The position numbers and the translations under genes were made by a program. Under the pieces are notes generated by a model, which did not search any database, was not told where the DNA came from, and saw only the letters and a program-made list of their open reading frames with translations. Shown here one piece after another: positions 19,181 through 27,477 of a DNA stretch of 64,000 bases. Position 1 is the stretch's first letter; every line of letters begins with the position of its first letter. Origin of the DNA: Sphingobium cupriresistens (GTDB lineage Bacteria; Pseudomonadota; Alphaproteobacteria; Sphingomonadales; Sphingomonadaceae); contig NZ_SEOO01000011.1 of assembly GCF_004152865.1 (NCBI RefSeq), positions 1 to 64,000 of the forward strand. The letters run 5' to 3'.

Positions 19181-20152
19181 TTATTCCAGCCCGCTCTTCT
19201 GCGCCTTGCCCACGAAATCGAGCGCGGCGCGCGCGGTTTCGGCGATCGCGGCCTCGGCCTTCTTCGCGTCCACCGTTGGCCGGTCGAGATAGATGGCCAG
19301 GACATATTCGTCGCCATTGGGCGCCTTCACCAGCGCCACGTCATTATAGGCGGTGCCGCATGTCCCGGTCTTGCTGCCCGACGTCCAGCCTGCGGGCAGC
19401 CCCGCCTTGATCCGCTTGTCGCCGGTGCTGCTGGCGTTGAACCAGCTGCGCAGCTTGTCGACGCTGGTCGGCTTCATGTCGCGGAAGAACAGCCGGCCCA
19501 TCAGTCCGGCCATGGCGGCCGGCGTGGTGGTGTCGCGTGGATCACCCTCCGCATTTTCATTCAGCGTCGGTTCGGTGCGGTCGAGCCGGGTCGTGGCGTC
19601 GCCATGGGCGCGCATGAACGCCGTCAGCCCCTCCGGCCCGCCCAGCATCGGCAGCAGCAGGTTGGCGGCGCTGTTGTCGCTCACCTCGACCGCGGCCTGG
19701 GCCAGTTCACCCATGCTCATGCGGCCGCGCTTCTTGTTCTTCTTCACCACCGGAGCGTAATCGAGGATGTCGTCGCCACTGAAGGGGATTTCGCCTTCCA
19801 GCCCGAACTTGCCGCCTTCCGCGCCGATCAGCACGGCGGCGGCCAGCGGCGCCTTGAAGGTCGAGCACATGGCGAACCGCTCGTCGCGGTTGAAGCCCAG
19901 CAGCAGCGCGCCACTCCGATCGACCAGCGCGACGCCCAGCCGACCGCCCGTCTCCTTCTCGATCTCCGCCGGGTTGCGCACCGACGTCAGCGCCGATTGC
20001 GGCACCAGATAGCGCGGCGCAGGCGGCAACAGAGAATCGAGCCGTCCGGTCGGTTCGGGCGGCTTGGCGGACGTCGTCTTCTTATCAGCGGCGATCGAAG
20101 GCGCCGCCAGCAAGGCCAGCGTCGCCAGAGCAGTCAAATTCTTCACGGTCAC
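19181..20152 (-). CDS. Class A beta-lactamase
   Basis: Periplasmic serine beta-lactamase, 323 aa, with a signal peptide (residues 1-22). All class A motifs are seen: STFK at 97-100 (Ser70 and Lys73 in Ambler numbering), SDN at 158-160, EPTLN at 194-198 (Glu166 and Asn170), and KTG at 261-263. Cys96 directly precedes the catalytic Ser, and Cys265 lies in KTGTCG, matching Ambler Cys69 and Cys238. That pair forms a disulfide in class A carbapenemases such as KPC, NMC-A and SME. The N-terminal region is longer than usual, with a Pro-rich linker. GTG at 20152 overlaps the ferredoxin stop, so it is at the end of an Fe-S gene operon. The substrate range cannot be read from sequence. Confidence 0.93.
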   Translation of the reverse strand: MTVKNLTALATLALLAAPSIAADKKTTSAKPPEPTGRLDSLLPPAPRYLVPQSALTSVRNPAEIEKETGGRLGVALVDRSGALLLGFNRDERFAMCSTFKAPLAAAVLIGAEGGKFGLEGEIPFSGDDILDYAPVVKKNKKRGRMSMGELAQAAVEVSDNSAANLLLPMLGGPEGLTAFMRAHGDATTRLDRTEPTLNENAEGDPRDTTTPAAMAGLMGRLFFRDMKPTSVDKLRSWFNASSTGDKRIKAGLPAGWTSGSKTGTCGTAYNDVALVKAPNGDEYVLAIYLDRPTVDAKKAEAAIAETARAALDFVGKAQKSGLE

Positions 20153-20484
20153 ATGCCCTGCATATTGTTGAATTCACCGGGAATACGGACCGTCAGCCGG
20201 TCCATCTTGTCGTCAATGATGATCTGGCAGGACAGGCGGCTGGTCCGGGTGGCGGCGGCGGCGAGGTCGAGCATATCCTCTTCATCCTCGCTGGCGCGCG
20301 GCAGGCGCGCGAAATCCTCTGCATCGACGACGACATGGCAGGTTGAACAGGCCATCTGCCCTTCGCATGTGCCCTCCAGCGGCTGACCTGCGGCCTGGGC
20401 GATATCGAGCAGCACCGATCCGGCGGGCGCGTCAACCTCCTGTCGTCTCTCGCCATCGGCGCTGATGAAGGTGACCCTGGTCAT
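20149..20484 (-). CDS. Adrenodoxin-type [2Fe-2S] ferredoxin
   Basis: Small electron carrier, 111 aa. Four cluster-binding Cys are seen at 40, 46, 49 and 86 (GTCEGQMACSTCHVVV and RLSCQIII), the C-x5-C-x2-C...C spacing of the Fdx/adrenodoxin group that serves Fe-S assembly and monooxygenases. It lies 20 bases downstream of a cysteine desulfurase gene and its stop overlaps the beta-lactamase GTG, so all are on one transcript. The desulfurase neighbour suggests a role in Fe-S cluster assembly. Confidence 0.93.
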   Translation of the reverse strand: MTRVTFISADGERRQEVDAPAGSVLLDIAQAAGQPLEGTCEGQMACSTCHVVVDAEDFARLPRASEDEEDMLDLAAAATRTSRLSCQIIIDDKMDRLTVRIPGEFNNMQGM

Positions 20485-20504
20485 GCTAATGCGTGCGCTC
20501 CCTT

Positions 20505-21593
20505 TTACGGCGCCGCTTGTGCGGCTGCCGCCTCATTCAATGCTTCTGCCGCCCTCTCCAACTCTTCCCGGCTTGTGTAGCGGCCAAAGCCGATCCGCAC
20601 CGATCCGCGCGCCTGGGCATCGGTCAGCCCCAGCGCGCGCAGGACATGGCTAGGCCGCCCGGACCCGCTTGCGCAAGCGCTACCGAGCGAAAAAGCAACA
20701 TTGCGGCAATCCGACAACAGCCGCGCGCCATCTATGCCGTCGCGGCGCAGGTTCAGATTTCCGCGATAACGCGCCGTTTGCGACCCGTTGAGCGTCCAGT
20801 CCGCAAACAATGTGGCGGCCAGCGCGGCGAGGCTTTCCACATGGGCGCGGTCGCTGTCCGCCCGCTCGCGCATCAACCGCGCCGCAACGCCGAATCCGGC
20901 GCAGAGCGCAGGCGATAGCGTGCCGGACCGCAGCCCGCCTTCCTGTCCGCCGCCATGGATCAAGGACGTGGGCCGCACACCGTCGCGCAGCCAGAGCGCG
21001 CCCACGCCCTTGGGACCATGGATCTTGTGCGCGCTGATTGCGACCATATCGCAGACGGACGGGATCGGGATGCGGCCATAGCCCTGCACCGCATCGCACA
21101 GGAACAGCGCACCCGCGCGGTGCGCCAGGTCGGCGAGGGCGGCGACCGGCTGGATCACGCCGATCTCGTTATTGACCAGCATGGCGACAACGAGTGCGAC
21201 ACCTGGAACGATGGCGCGGGCGGCGGCCTCCAGATCGACGATGCCGTCCGGCCCGACCGGCAGGACGGTCACATCCCGCCCGGTCCGGCGCATCGCCTCT
21301 GCCGTATCCAGCACCGCGGCATGTTCGGTCGCGATGGTGACCATGCCGCCCGGCGGCGCGCCCTGGATCGCGATGTTGAGCGCCTCGGTCGCGCCGGAGG
21401 TGAAGATCAATTGGCCGCCGGGCGGCAGCAGCCCGGCGATTGCGTTGCGGGCCGCCTCCACCTGCGCGGCAGCGGCGCGGCCCAATCGATGGGCGCTGTG
21501 CGGGTTGGCGAACTGGTCGCGCAGCAACGGCGCCATCGCGTCAAAGGCTTCGGGCGCGAGTGGGGTAGTCGCCTGATAATCCAGGTAAATCAT
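20505..21593 (-). CDS. Cysteine desulfurase (NifS/IscS-like), second of a tandem pair
   Basis: PLP enzyme releasing sulfur from cysteine as a protein persulfide, 362 aa. YLDYQATTPLAPEAFDAM begins the protein. The PLP-binding Lys is Lys190 in ISAHKIHGPKG, and the persulfide Cys is Cys307 in GSACASGSGRPSHVL, with the longer flexible loop of group I enzymes. The start at 21593 overlaps the upstream desulfurase stop (ATGA), so the pair is translationally coupled. The ferredoxin follows. No IscU or SufB/C/D scaffold gene is in the window; those may lie elsewhere. Confidence 0.92.
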   Translation of the reverse strand: MIYLDYQATTPLAPEAFDAMAPLLRDQFANPHSAHRLGRAAAAQVEAARNAIAGLLPPGGQLIFTSGATEALNIAIQGAPPGGMVTIATEHAAVLDTAEAMRRTGRDVTVLPVGPDGIVDLEAAARAIVPGVALVVAMLVNNEIGVIQPVAALADLAHRAGALFLCDAVQGYGRIPIPSVCDMVAISAHKIHGPKGVGALWLRDGVRPTSLIHGGGQEGGLRSGTLSPALCAGFGVAARLMRERADSDRAHVESLAALAATLFADWTLNGSQTARYRGNLNLRRDGIDGARLLSDCRNVAFSLGSACASGSGRPSHVLRALGLTDAQARGSVRIGFGRYTSREELERAAEALNEAAAAQAAP

Positions 21594-22654
21594 TGACTTG
21601 CCCGTTCCGCCATACTTTTCCAGACTGCGATAAACCTGTCCATGTCGCTGTCGCATGTTTGCGGGCCGAAGCTGACGCGCACGACCTCCGCCGCGGCCGC
21701 CTCGTCCCAGCCCATCGCACCCAGCACATGGCTGGTCTTGAGCGAGCCGGACGAACAGGCGCTGCCTGCTGAGACGGAAATGCCGGCCAGGTCGAACTGG
21801 ATCAACTGCGCACGGGCCGACAGGCCGGGCATACGGTAGCTGGCAATGACGGGCAGGCGCGGCGCATCGGGCGCCACGATGATGCCGCCCGCCGCCTCTA
21901 TCCCTGCGTCCAGCCGGGCGCGCAGGGCGGCTGCGCGGGGCAGCCAGTCCTCCCGCGCCTCCAGCGCCGCCGCCATGGCAAGGATGGCGGGCAGATTTTC
22001 GGTCCCGGCGCGATAGCCCTGTTCCTGCCCGCCGCTCGGCTCGATCAGCGCCAGGTCGCGGATCAGCAGCGCGCCGATGCCGGGCGGACCGCCGAATTTA
22101 TGCGCGCTGATCGCGATCATGTCCGCGTCGGGCAGCGGCAGTTTGCCCGCGCTCTGGGCGCAATCGGCGAACAGGATCGCGCCGTCGCGATCAATCCGGT
22201 CGAGCGGCTGGATGACGCCGGTTTCATTGTTGACGTGCTGGATGGCGAGGAGTGTTCCTACCCTTGCTTGATCGTCATGCCCGCGAAGGCGGGAATGACG
22301 AAGAGAAAGGGCGAGACCAGCTGAAGTGACCGCCAGCCGATCCGCGCCCTTCGTCACGCGCAGCACCGCGTCATGTTCGACCGGCGATGTGACGACCCGC
22401 CCGGCCTTCGCGCGCAGCAGGCCGATGGCGATCGCCTCGCTCGCGCCGGAGGTGAAGATCACATGGCCATTCCAGCCCAGCGCCGCGGCGATGCGCGCAC
22501 GCGCATCCTCCAGCTTGGCGCGGGCGGCGCGGCCGTCGGCATGGGGGCTGGACGGGTTGGCCCAGTTCGCCATCGCTTCCATCATCACGTCGCGCGCGGC
22601 GGGCAGCATCGGCGTGGTCGCGGCATGATCGAGATAAAGGCGGTCGGCGGCCAA
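21590..22654 (-). CDS. Cysteine desulfurase-like protein carrying an in-frame palindrome insertion
   Basis: Second aminotransferase class V desulfurase, 354 aa. YLDHAATTPMLPAARDVMME is the N terminus, Lys186 in ISAHKFGGPPG is the PLP ligand, and Cys300 in SAGSACSSGSLKTSHVL is the likely persulfide residue. Residues 119-128 (RHSRLRGHDD) are encoded by a REP-like palindrome at 22273-22300. In the paralogue next door the same stretch, between the GIVDL-like segment and NNE, is about five residues shorter and reads like a normal helix. The active-site parts are intact, so the protein may still work. It is first in the desulfurase-ferredoxin-beta-lactamase set and divergent from an alpha/beta hydrolase gene. 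Confidence 0.88.
   Translation of the reverse strand: MAADRLYLDHAATTPMLPAARDVMMEAMANWANPSSPHADGRAARAKLEDARARIAAALGWNGHVIFTSGASEAIAIGLLRAKAGRVVTSPVEHDAVLRVTKGADRLAVTSAGLALSLRHSRLRGHDDQARVGTLLAIQHVNNETGVIQPLDRIDRDGAILFADCAQSAGKLPLPDADMIAISAHKFGGPPGIGALLIRDLALIEPSGGQEQGYRAGTENLPAILAMAAALEAREDWLPRAAALRARLDAGIEAAGGIIVAPDAPRLPVIASYRMPGLSARAQLIQFDLAGISVSAGSACSSGSLKTSHVLGAMGWDEAAAAEVVRVSFGPQTCDSDMDRFIAVWKSMAERASQ
22273..22300. repeat. REP-like palindrome inside a coding region
   Basis: CGTCATGCCCGC-GAAG-GCGGGAATGACG: a 12 bp stem with one mismatch and a four-base loop, the same core as the copy at 19148-19173. It is translated in frame as residues 119-128 of the upstream cysteine desulfurase and contains no stop in that frame. 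Confidence 0.85.
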
Positions 22655-22815
22655 GCGGCGTTACTCATTGATTGCGGAAATGGCGGCGGCTTCTATATAG
22701 GCGGTCTGCCGCGCAGCGCCAGCAATAGCATTTGCCTATGCGACTGTCTGTGCGATCCGCATCCATTCGCCGCCAGCCTATCCGGGCATGGTGGCCCAGA
22801 ACGATAACAGGTGCC

Positions 22816-23472
22816 ATGCCCGACGTCATTTTCCCCGGACCCGAAGGCCGCCTCGAAGGCCGCTTCAGCCCCCCGCCCCGCCCGCGCGCGCCGGTCGCCA
22901 TGATCCTGCACCCCCATCCGCAGGCCGGCGGCACGATGAACGACCGCATCACCCAGGCGCTCTACAAGACCTTCGTGAAGCGCGGCTTCGCCGTGTTGCG
23001 CTTCAACTTCCGCGGCGTCGGCCGCAGCCAGGGCACATTCGACAATGGCATCGGCGAATTGTCCGACGCGGCGGCCGCGCTCGATTGGGTGCAGAGTTTT
23101 CATCCCGAAGCCCAGACCACCTGGATCGCGGGCATGTCATTCGGCGCATGGATCGGTATGCAATTGCTGATGCGCCGCCCGGAAATCCGCGGCTTCATCT
23201 CGGTCGCGCCGCCCGCCAACATGTACGATTTCTCCTTCCTCGCGCCCTGCCCCTCGTCGGGCATCATCGTGCAGGGCACGTCTGACGAAGTGGTGACCGC
23301 CAGCGCGGTGCAGAAGCTGGTCGACAAGCTGCGCACGCAAAAGGGCATCACCATCCATCATGACGAAATTCGCGGCGCGAACCATTTCTTCGAGCATGAA
23401 CTCGACCAGTTGATGAAATCGGTCGACAATTATCTCGACATGCGTCTGTCACCGGACTCCCCGATCCGCTGA
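22816..23472 (+). CDS. Alpha/beta hydrolase
   Basis: Cytosolic alpha/beta-hydrolase fold protein, 218 aa, of the group annotated as YfhR/dienelactone-hydrolase-like. MILHPHPQAGGTMND contains the oxyanion-side HPHP motif. VLRFNFRGVGRSQG, the nucleophile elbow GMSFGAWIG (Ser) and GANHFFEHELD (His) complete the active-site pattern. The start at 22816 is where the conserved sequence begins. A gene of this type commonly sits next to cysteine desulfurase and suf genes in alphaproteobacteria; here it is divergent from the desulfurase pair. Substrate unknown. A strong terminator follows the gene. Confidence 0.85.
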   Translation: MPDVIFPGPEGRLEGRFSPPPRPRAPVAMILHPHPQAGGTMNDRITQALYKTFVKRGFAVLRFNFRGVGRSQGTFDNGIGELSDAAAALDWVQSFHPEAQTTWIAGMSFGAWIGMQLLMRRPEIRGFISVAPPANMYDFSFLAPCPSSGIIVQGTSDEVVTASAVQKLVDKLRTQKGITIHHDEIRGANHFFEHELDQLMKSVDNYLDMRLSPDSPIR

Positions 23473-23497
23473 GCGATCGGGAAGTCGACGAACGAGA

Positions 23498-23526
23498 AAG
23501 GCCGCCCGCTAGGCGGCCTTTTTTTT
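23498..23526 (+). terminator. Rho-independent terminator
   Basis: Perfect 9 bp stem AAGGCCGCC / GGCGGCCTT with a five-base loop, followed by a run of eight T. It is 26 bases after the alpha/beta hydrolase stop. Confidence 0.93.
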
Positions 23527-23636
23527 GTGTCATGTGAGGCTGGGAGGGGTGGATTTCCGCCATTCCCCTCCCGCCAGCGGGAGGGGGAAGATGTCCGATG
23601 CTGGTCGATTGCGGCCAACCGCTTTTACGTCCTCCC

Positions 23637-24083
23637 CTATATCTGCCGCTTGGCATCGAAGGGCGCGACGATCTTGCAGCGGTAGGCGCGCACTTCGTCG
23701 ATCAGGCCGGTGTGCAGTTCGGTCGACAGGACCAGGGTCGACCGGTCCAGCCGCTCCAGCCGCCGCATGTCGCTGAGGAGGCCGCTGAACATCCCTCCGC
23801 CCTGCTGGACCAGGGTGATCGTCGCATCGTCCTGCGCCGCGATCTTGGTCCAGCCCTGGCCGCCTTCGCGCCACCGGCCAGCGGTGAAATCGATCACGAT
23901 TTCCCGCACGGATCGGTCGTCGGCGGTACAGGACAGGCCGCGGATCTCCGCCGGAGCAGGCGGCACGGGCGAAACGGCCGGCGGCGGCGCTGGCGGCGCA
24001 GCATAGCCTGGGGCGGCAAGGCTGGAGGTCGCAATCAGGCAGCCAAGCGCTGTCAGGATGGTCGAGGCCGATCGGTTGAGCAT
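23637..24083 (-). CDS. Hypothetical exported protein
   Basis: Unrecognised protein of 148 aa from the start at 24083. A signal peptide (MLNRSASTILTALGCLIATS, cleavage likely near AAPGYA) is followed by a Pro-rich linker (PPAPPPAVSPVPPAPAE) and a compact domain with two Cys (LSCTADD, YRCKIV). AGGA lies eight bases before this start; an in-frame ATG at 24104 is the alternative. It ends about 110 bases from the terminator of the convergent hydrolase gene and is divergent from the HPP/CBS gene. Confidence 0.65.
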   Translation of the reverse strand: MLNRSASTILTALGCLIATSSLAAPGYAAPPAPPPAVSPVPPAPAEIRGLSCTADDRSVREIVIDFTAGRWREGGQGWTKIAAQDDATITLVQQGGGMFSGLLSDMRRLERLDRSTLVLSTELHTGLIDEVRAYRCKIVAPFDAKRQI

Positions 24084-24223
24084 GGCCTCGATCCTACCAG
24101 ACATGCAGGACGCAGGATACCGGGTAGCGCAAGCCGCGCCCAGCCACCGCCCAAAGCGCCCTTTACCCCGGCCCATAATTTCCCGCTTGGCGCGCCGTCC
24201 GGCTGACGATAGCGGCTTGCGCC

Positions 24224-25354
24224 ATGTCCGATGCGCCGAAACATGACGTTCGCCTGATCTGGAGCCGCTATTACAGCGCCTTCATCCCCGCCGGTCCGCC
24301 GGGACCGGGCTTCCTTGAGCGGCTAAAGGCGGCGAGTGGGGCGATCGGGGGGATCGCGGTGACCGGGCTGCTGTGCGGGCTGATGCTGGGCAATGGTCTG
24401 GCCCATCCGCTGCTGGTCGCACCGATGGGCGCGTCGGCGGTGCTGCTGTTCGCGGTTCCCGCCAGTCCGCTGGCCCAGCCCTGGCCGGTGCTGGGCGGCA
24501 ACGTCATTTCCGCGCTGGTCGGTATCTTCGTGGCGAAGGCCGTTCCCGATCCCACCTTCGCCGCCGCGCTGGCGGTGGGCGCGGCGATCGCCATCATGTC
24601 GCTGCTCCGCTGCCTCCACCCGCCCGGCGGCGCGGTGGCGCTGTCCGCCGCGCTGGGCGTAAAGGGGGTGGCGAGCAGCTATCTGTTCGCGCTGGTGCCG
24701 GTGGGGGTGAACACCCTGCTGCTGCTGGTCGTGGCGGTCCTGTTCCATCGCATCGCCGGTCACAATTATCCCCATGTGCCGCCCAAAGCGCCCGCCCCGC
24801 ACGGCACCGCCGATCCCGCGCCGCTGCTGCGCGCCGGTCCGAGCGCGCAGGACGTGGCCGACGCGGTGCAGGGCTATGGCGATGCGCTGGACGTGGACCA
24901 GGCGGACCTGCGCCAGTTGCTGGCGGACGCCGAACTGCGCGCGGCCGAACGGCTGCATGGCGCGGTGCCCTGCGCGCAGATCATGGCGCGCGACGTGATC
25001 CATGTGCCCGCCAGCCAGCCGCTGCGCCAGGTGCGTGCGCTGATGCTTATGCGTGGCCTGTTGTCGCTGCCGGTGCTGGACGATGCAGGGCGGGTGCAGG
25101 GAATCATCGGCGCGCTGGACCTGAGCCGAGAGGGTGAGCGCGCCGGCGACATCGCCCGCCGCGCGCTGCTGGTCCATGCCGACACGCCGGTCGCGCGGCT
25201 CATCGGCCCCCTGAGCAGCGGCGCGCGCCATGCCGCCATCGTCGTGGATGCCGACCAGAGATTACAAGGACTGGTGACGCAGACCGACCTGCTGGCGTCG
25301 CTGGCGCAGCGCTCTATTTCTGCTCCAGCGCCGACAGGTCCGGCCCCGGAATAG
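24224..25354 (+). CDS. HPP family membrane protein with C-terminal CBS domain pair
   Basis: Inner-membrane protein of 376 aa. Residues about 40-180 form the HPP domain: GNGLAHPLLVAPMGASAVLL, and the signature HPPGGAVALSAALGVKG with the His-Pro-Pro that names the family. HPP proteins have been linked to nitrite transport in plastids and cyanobacteria. From about 240 to 365 are two CBS motifs (IMARDVIHVPASQPLRQV, VVDADQRLQGLVTQTDLL), which typically sense adenosine nucleotides. The transported substrate is unknown. Its last 41 bases overlap the 3' end of a small gene on the other strand. Confidence 0.85.
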   Translation: MSDAPKHDVRLIWSRYYSAFIPAGPPGPGFLERLKAASGAIGGIAVTGLLCGLMLGNGLAHPLLVAPMGASAVLLFAVPASPLAQPWPVLGGNVISALVGIFVAKAVPDPTFAAALAVGAAIAIMSLLRCLHPPGGAVALSAALGVKGVASSYLFALVPVGVNTLLLLVVAVLFHRIAGHNYPHVPPKAPAPHGTADPAPLLRAGPSAQDVADAVQGYGDALDVDQADLRQLLADAELRAAERLHGAVPCAQIMARDVIHVPASQPLRQVRALMLMRGLLSLPVLDDAGRVQGIIGALDLSREGERAGDIARRALLVHADTPVARLIGPLSSGARHAAIVVDADQRLQGLVTQTDLLASLAQRSISAPAPTGPAPE

Positions 25355-25505
25355 CGCTGATCGCGACGTTGCCGAACATGACCATCCCCGCAAGAATCAT
25401 CAGGCCGCCGCGCTTGCGGTCGCCTTTCTTCACGATCGCGTAAACGCCGCCGCCCGTCAGCAACATGCCCGCGAGCATCAATATGGATAAAATCGTGCCA
25501 GCCAT
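25314..25505 (-). CDS. Small hypothetical membrane protein (63 aa)
   Basis: Short protein with two hydrophobic segments: MAGTILSILMLAGMLLTGGG, then a positive loop (KKGDRKRGG), then LMILAGMVMFGNVAISAI. It is too short to assign and is embedded in a long antisense frame that is itself not coding. The clean two-helix pattern, a good ATG at 25505 and its own gap support it as real. It overlaps the HPP/CBS gene end tail-to-tail by 41 bases. Function unknown. Confidence 0.65.
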   Translation of the reverse strand: MAGTILSILMLAGMLLTGGGVYAIVKKGDRKRGGLMILAGMVMFGNVAISAIPGPDLSALEQK

Positions 25506-25607
25506 GGGCGTTGCCTTAAGCGCCAAGCTCGACGGTGGCAATTGCCGTCCTGTCCCCCTATGAGGCGCGCAGAACGAATCACCCCAGGAACGCAGGGGCC
25601 GCGCCTT

Positions 25608-26045
25608 ATGAAAATCGCCATCGCTTCCGATCATGCCGCCACCGACCTGAAGGCGGAGCTTGCCCAATGGCTGCGCGACGAGGGCCATGCGGTCGCCGAC
25701 CTTGGCCCCGCGACCGCCGATCGCGTCGATTATCCCGATTATGGTTACAAGCTCGCGACAGCGGTCGCGTCCGGCGCGGCGGAGCGCGGCATCGCGCTGT
25801 GCGGATCGGGCATCGGCATATCGATCGCGGTCAACCGCAACCCGGCCTGCCGCTGCGCGCTGGTGGGCGAGCCGCTGTCGGCCGCCCTGTCGCGCGAACA
25901 TAATGACGCCAATGTCCTCGCCATGGGCGCCCGCCTGACCGGCGTGGACATGGCGAAAGCCTGCGTCACCGCCTTCCTCACCACTGATTTCGGCGGTGGC
26001 CGCCATGCCGGCCGCGTCGAAAAACTGTCCCAGCCCGCGCTCTGA
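25608..26045 (+). CDS. rpiB: Ribose 5-phosphate isomerase B
   Basis: Interconverts ribulose 5-phosphate and ribose 5-phosphate; 145 aa, LacAB/RpiB fold. MKIAIASDHAATDLKAEL starts the protein; ALCGSGIGISIAVNR carries the catalytic Cys and anion hole; EHNDANVLAMGAR is the phosphate-binding part. The ATG at 25608 is where homology begins, after a 66-base in-frame extension that is not family-like. glyA follows 12 bases later, the common rpiB-glyA-nrdR order in alphaproteobacteria. Confidence 0.96.
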   Translation: MKIAIASDHAATDLKAELAQWLRDEGHAVADLGPATADRVDYPDYGYKLATAVASGAAERGIALCGSGIGISIAVNRNPACRCALVGEPLSAALSREHNDANVLAMGARLTGVDMAKACVTAFLTTDFGGGRHAGRVEKLSQPAL

Positions 26046-26057
26046 AAGGAAGTTTCG

Positions 26058-27359
26058 ATGAGCACAGACACCCTCGCCCCCGCCATCCGCCAGGACGGCT
26101 TCTTCAGCGAAGCCCTCGCCAGCGCGGACCCGGAAATCTTCGGCGCTTGTCGCAATGAGCTGAAGCGCCAGCAGGACAAGATCGAACTGATCGCGTCCGA
26201 GAACATCGTGTCGAAGGCGGTGCTGGAAGCGGCCGGTTCCATCTTCACCAACAAATATGCCGAAGGCTATCCGGGCAAGCGCTATTATGGCGGCTGCGAA
26301 TATGCCGATGTGGTCGAGACGCTGGCGATCGAACGCGCGAAAGAGCTGTTCGGCGCCAACTTCGCCAACGTCCAGCCCAATAGCGGCAGCCAGATGAACC
26401 AAGCGGTGTTCCTGGCGCTGCTCCAGCCGGGCGACACCTTCATGGGCCTCGACCTGTCGTCGGGCGGCCATTTGACGCACGGGTCGCCGGTCAACATGTC
26501 GGGCAAGTGGTTCAAGCCGGTCGCCTATGGCGTGCGCGCGGACGATCATCTGATCGATATGGACGAGGTCGCCCGCATAGCGCGCGAATGCAAGCCAAAG
26601 CTCATCATCTGCGGCGGCACGGCCTATTCGCGCGTGTGGGACTTCAAGCGCTTCCGCGAAATCGCCGACGAGGTTGGCGCCTATCTGCTGGCCGACATGT
26701 CGCACTTCTCCGGCCTGGTCGCGGGCGGCGCGCATCCCTCGCCCGTCCCTTACGCCCATGTCACCACCACCACGACGCACAAGTCGCTGCGTGGCCCGCG
26801 TTCAGGCATCGTCCTGACCAATGACGAAGCGATCGCCAAGAAGATCAACAGCGCCATCTTCCCCGGTATGCAGGGCGGCCCGCTGATGCACATCATCGCG
26901 GCCAAGGCGGTGGCGTTCAAGGAAGCGCTGACGCCCGAATTCAAAGCCTATGCCCATCAGATCGTCGCCAACGCCCGCGCGCTGAGCGAGACGCTGGCCG
27001 ATGCCGGCCTGTCGATCGTGTCGGGCGGCACCGACAATCATCTGATGCTGGTCGACCTGCGCGCCAAGAACACCACCGGCAAGGCCGCGGAAAAGGCGCT
27101 CGATCGCGCCTATATCACCTGCAACAAGAATAACGTCCCGTTCGACACGGCCAGCCCGTTCGTCACGTCGGGTGTCCGTTTGGGTACGCCAGCGGGCACG
27201 ACGCGCGGCTTCCGCGAGGAAGAATTCCGCGAAATCGGCCGCCTGATCGCCGAGGTCGTGGAAGGCCTCAAGCGCAATGGCGACGAAGGCGATGGCCAGG
27301 TCGAGCAGCATGTGCGGGAAAAGGTGCTGGGCCTGACCGCGCGCTTCCCGATTTATTGA
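26058..27359 (+). CDS. glyA: Serine hydroxymethyltransferase
   Basis: PLP enzyme that moves the hydroxymethyl group of serine to tetrahydrofolate, giving glycine and 5,10-methylene-THF; 433 aa. Seen: [34 protein letters not shown], the PLP Lys in [14 protein letters not shown], and [11 protein letters not shown] ribosome binding site (AAGGAAG) precedes the ATG. It is co-transcribed with rpiB; a repeat cluster separates it from nrdR. Confidence 0.98.
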   Translation: MSTDTLAPAIRQDGFFSEALASADPEIFGACRNELKRQQDKIELIASENIVSKAVLEAAGSIFTNKYAEGYPGKRYYGGCEYADVVETLAIERAKELFGANFANVQPNSGSQMNQAVFLALLQPGDTFMGLDLSSGGHLTHGSPVNMSGKWFKPVAYGVRADDHLIDMDEVARIARECKPKLIICGGTAYSRVWDFKRFREIADEVGAYLLADMSHFSGLVAGGAHPSPVPYAHVTTTTTHKSLRGPRSGIVLTNDEAIAKKINSAIFPGMQGGPLMHIIAAKAVAFKEALTPEFKAYAHQIVANARALSETLADAGLSIVSGGTDNHLMLVDLRAKNTTGKAAEKALDRAYITCNKNNVPFDTASPFVTSGVRLGTPAGTTRGFREEEFREIGRLIAEVVEGLKRNGDEGDGQVEQHVREKVLGLTARFPIY

Positions 27360-27367
27360 CCCACACA

Positions 27368-27463
27368 CCGTTCGCCCTGAGCGAAGTCGAAGGGCTTCAC
27401 TGAACGAAGTGAAGTACCTTCGCTTCGCTCAGGCGACGGCTTCGACAGGCTCAGCCCGAACGG
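27368..27463. repeat. Paired inverted GAGC..GTCGAA hairpin repeats between glyA and nrdR
   Basis: The ends CCGTTCG and CGAACGG are perfect inverted repeats. The left half has CCCTGAGCGAAGTCGAAGGG (a hairpin with the GAGC..GTCGAA loop). The right half, read on the minus strand, has GGGCTGAGCCTGTCGAAGCC. Between them is a further small dyad, CTTCACTGAACGAAGTGAAG. These belong to the same family as the repeats around the GIY-YIG gene at 28.0-28.4 kb. Confidence 0.8.
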
Positions 27464-27477
27464 AGTGATATAATCCC

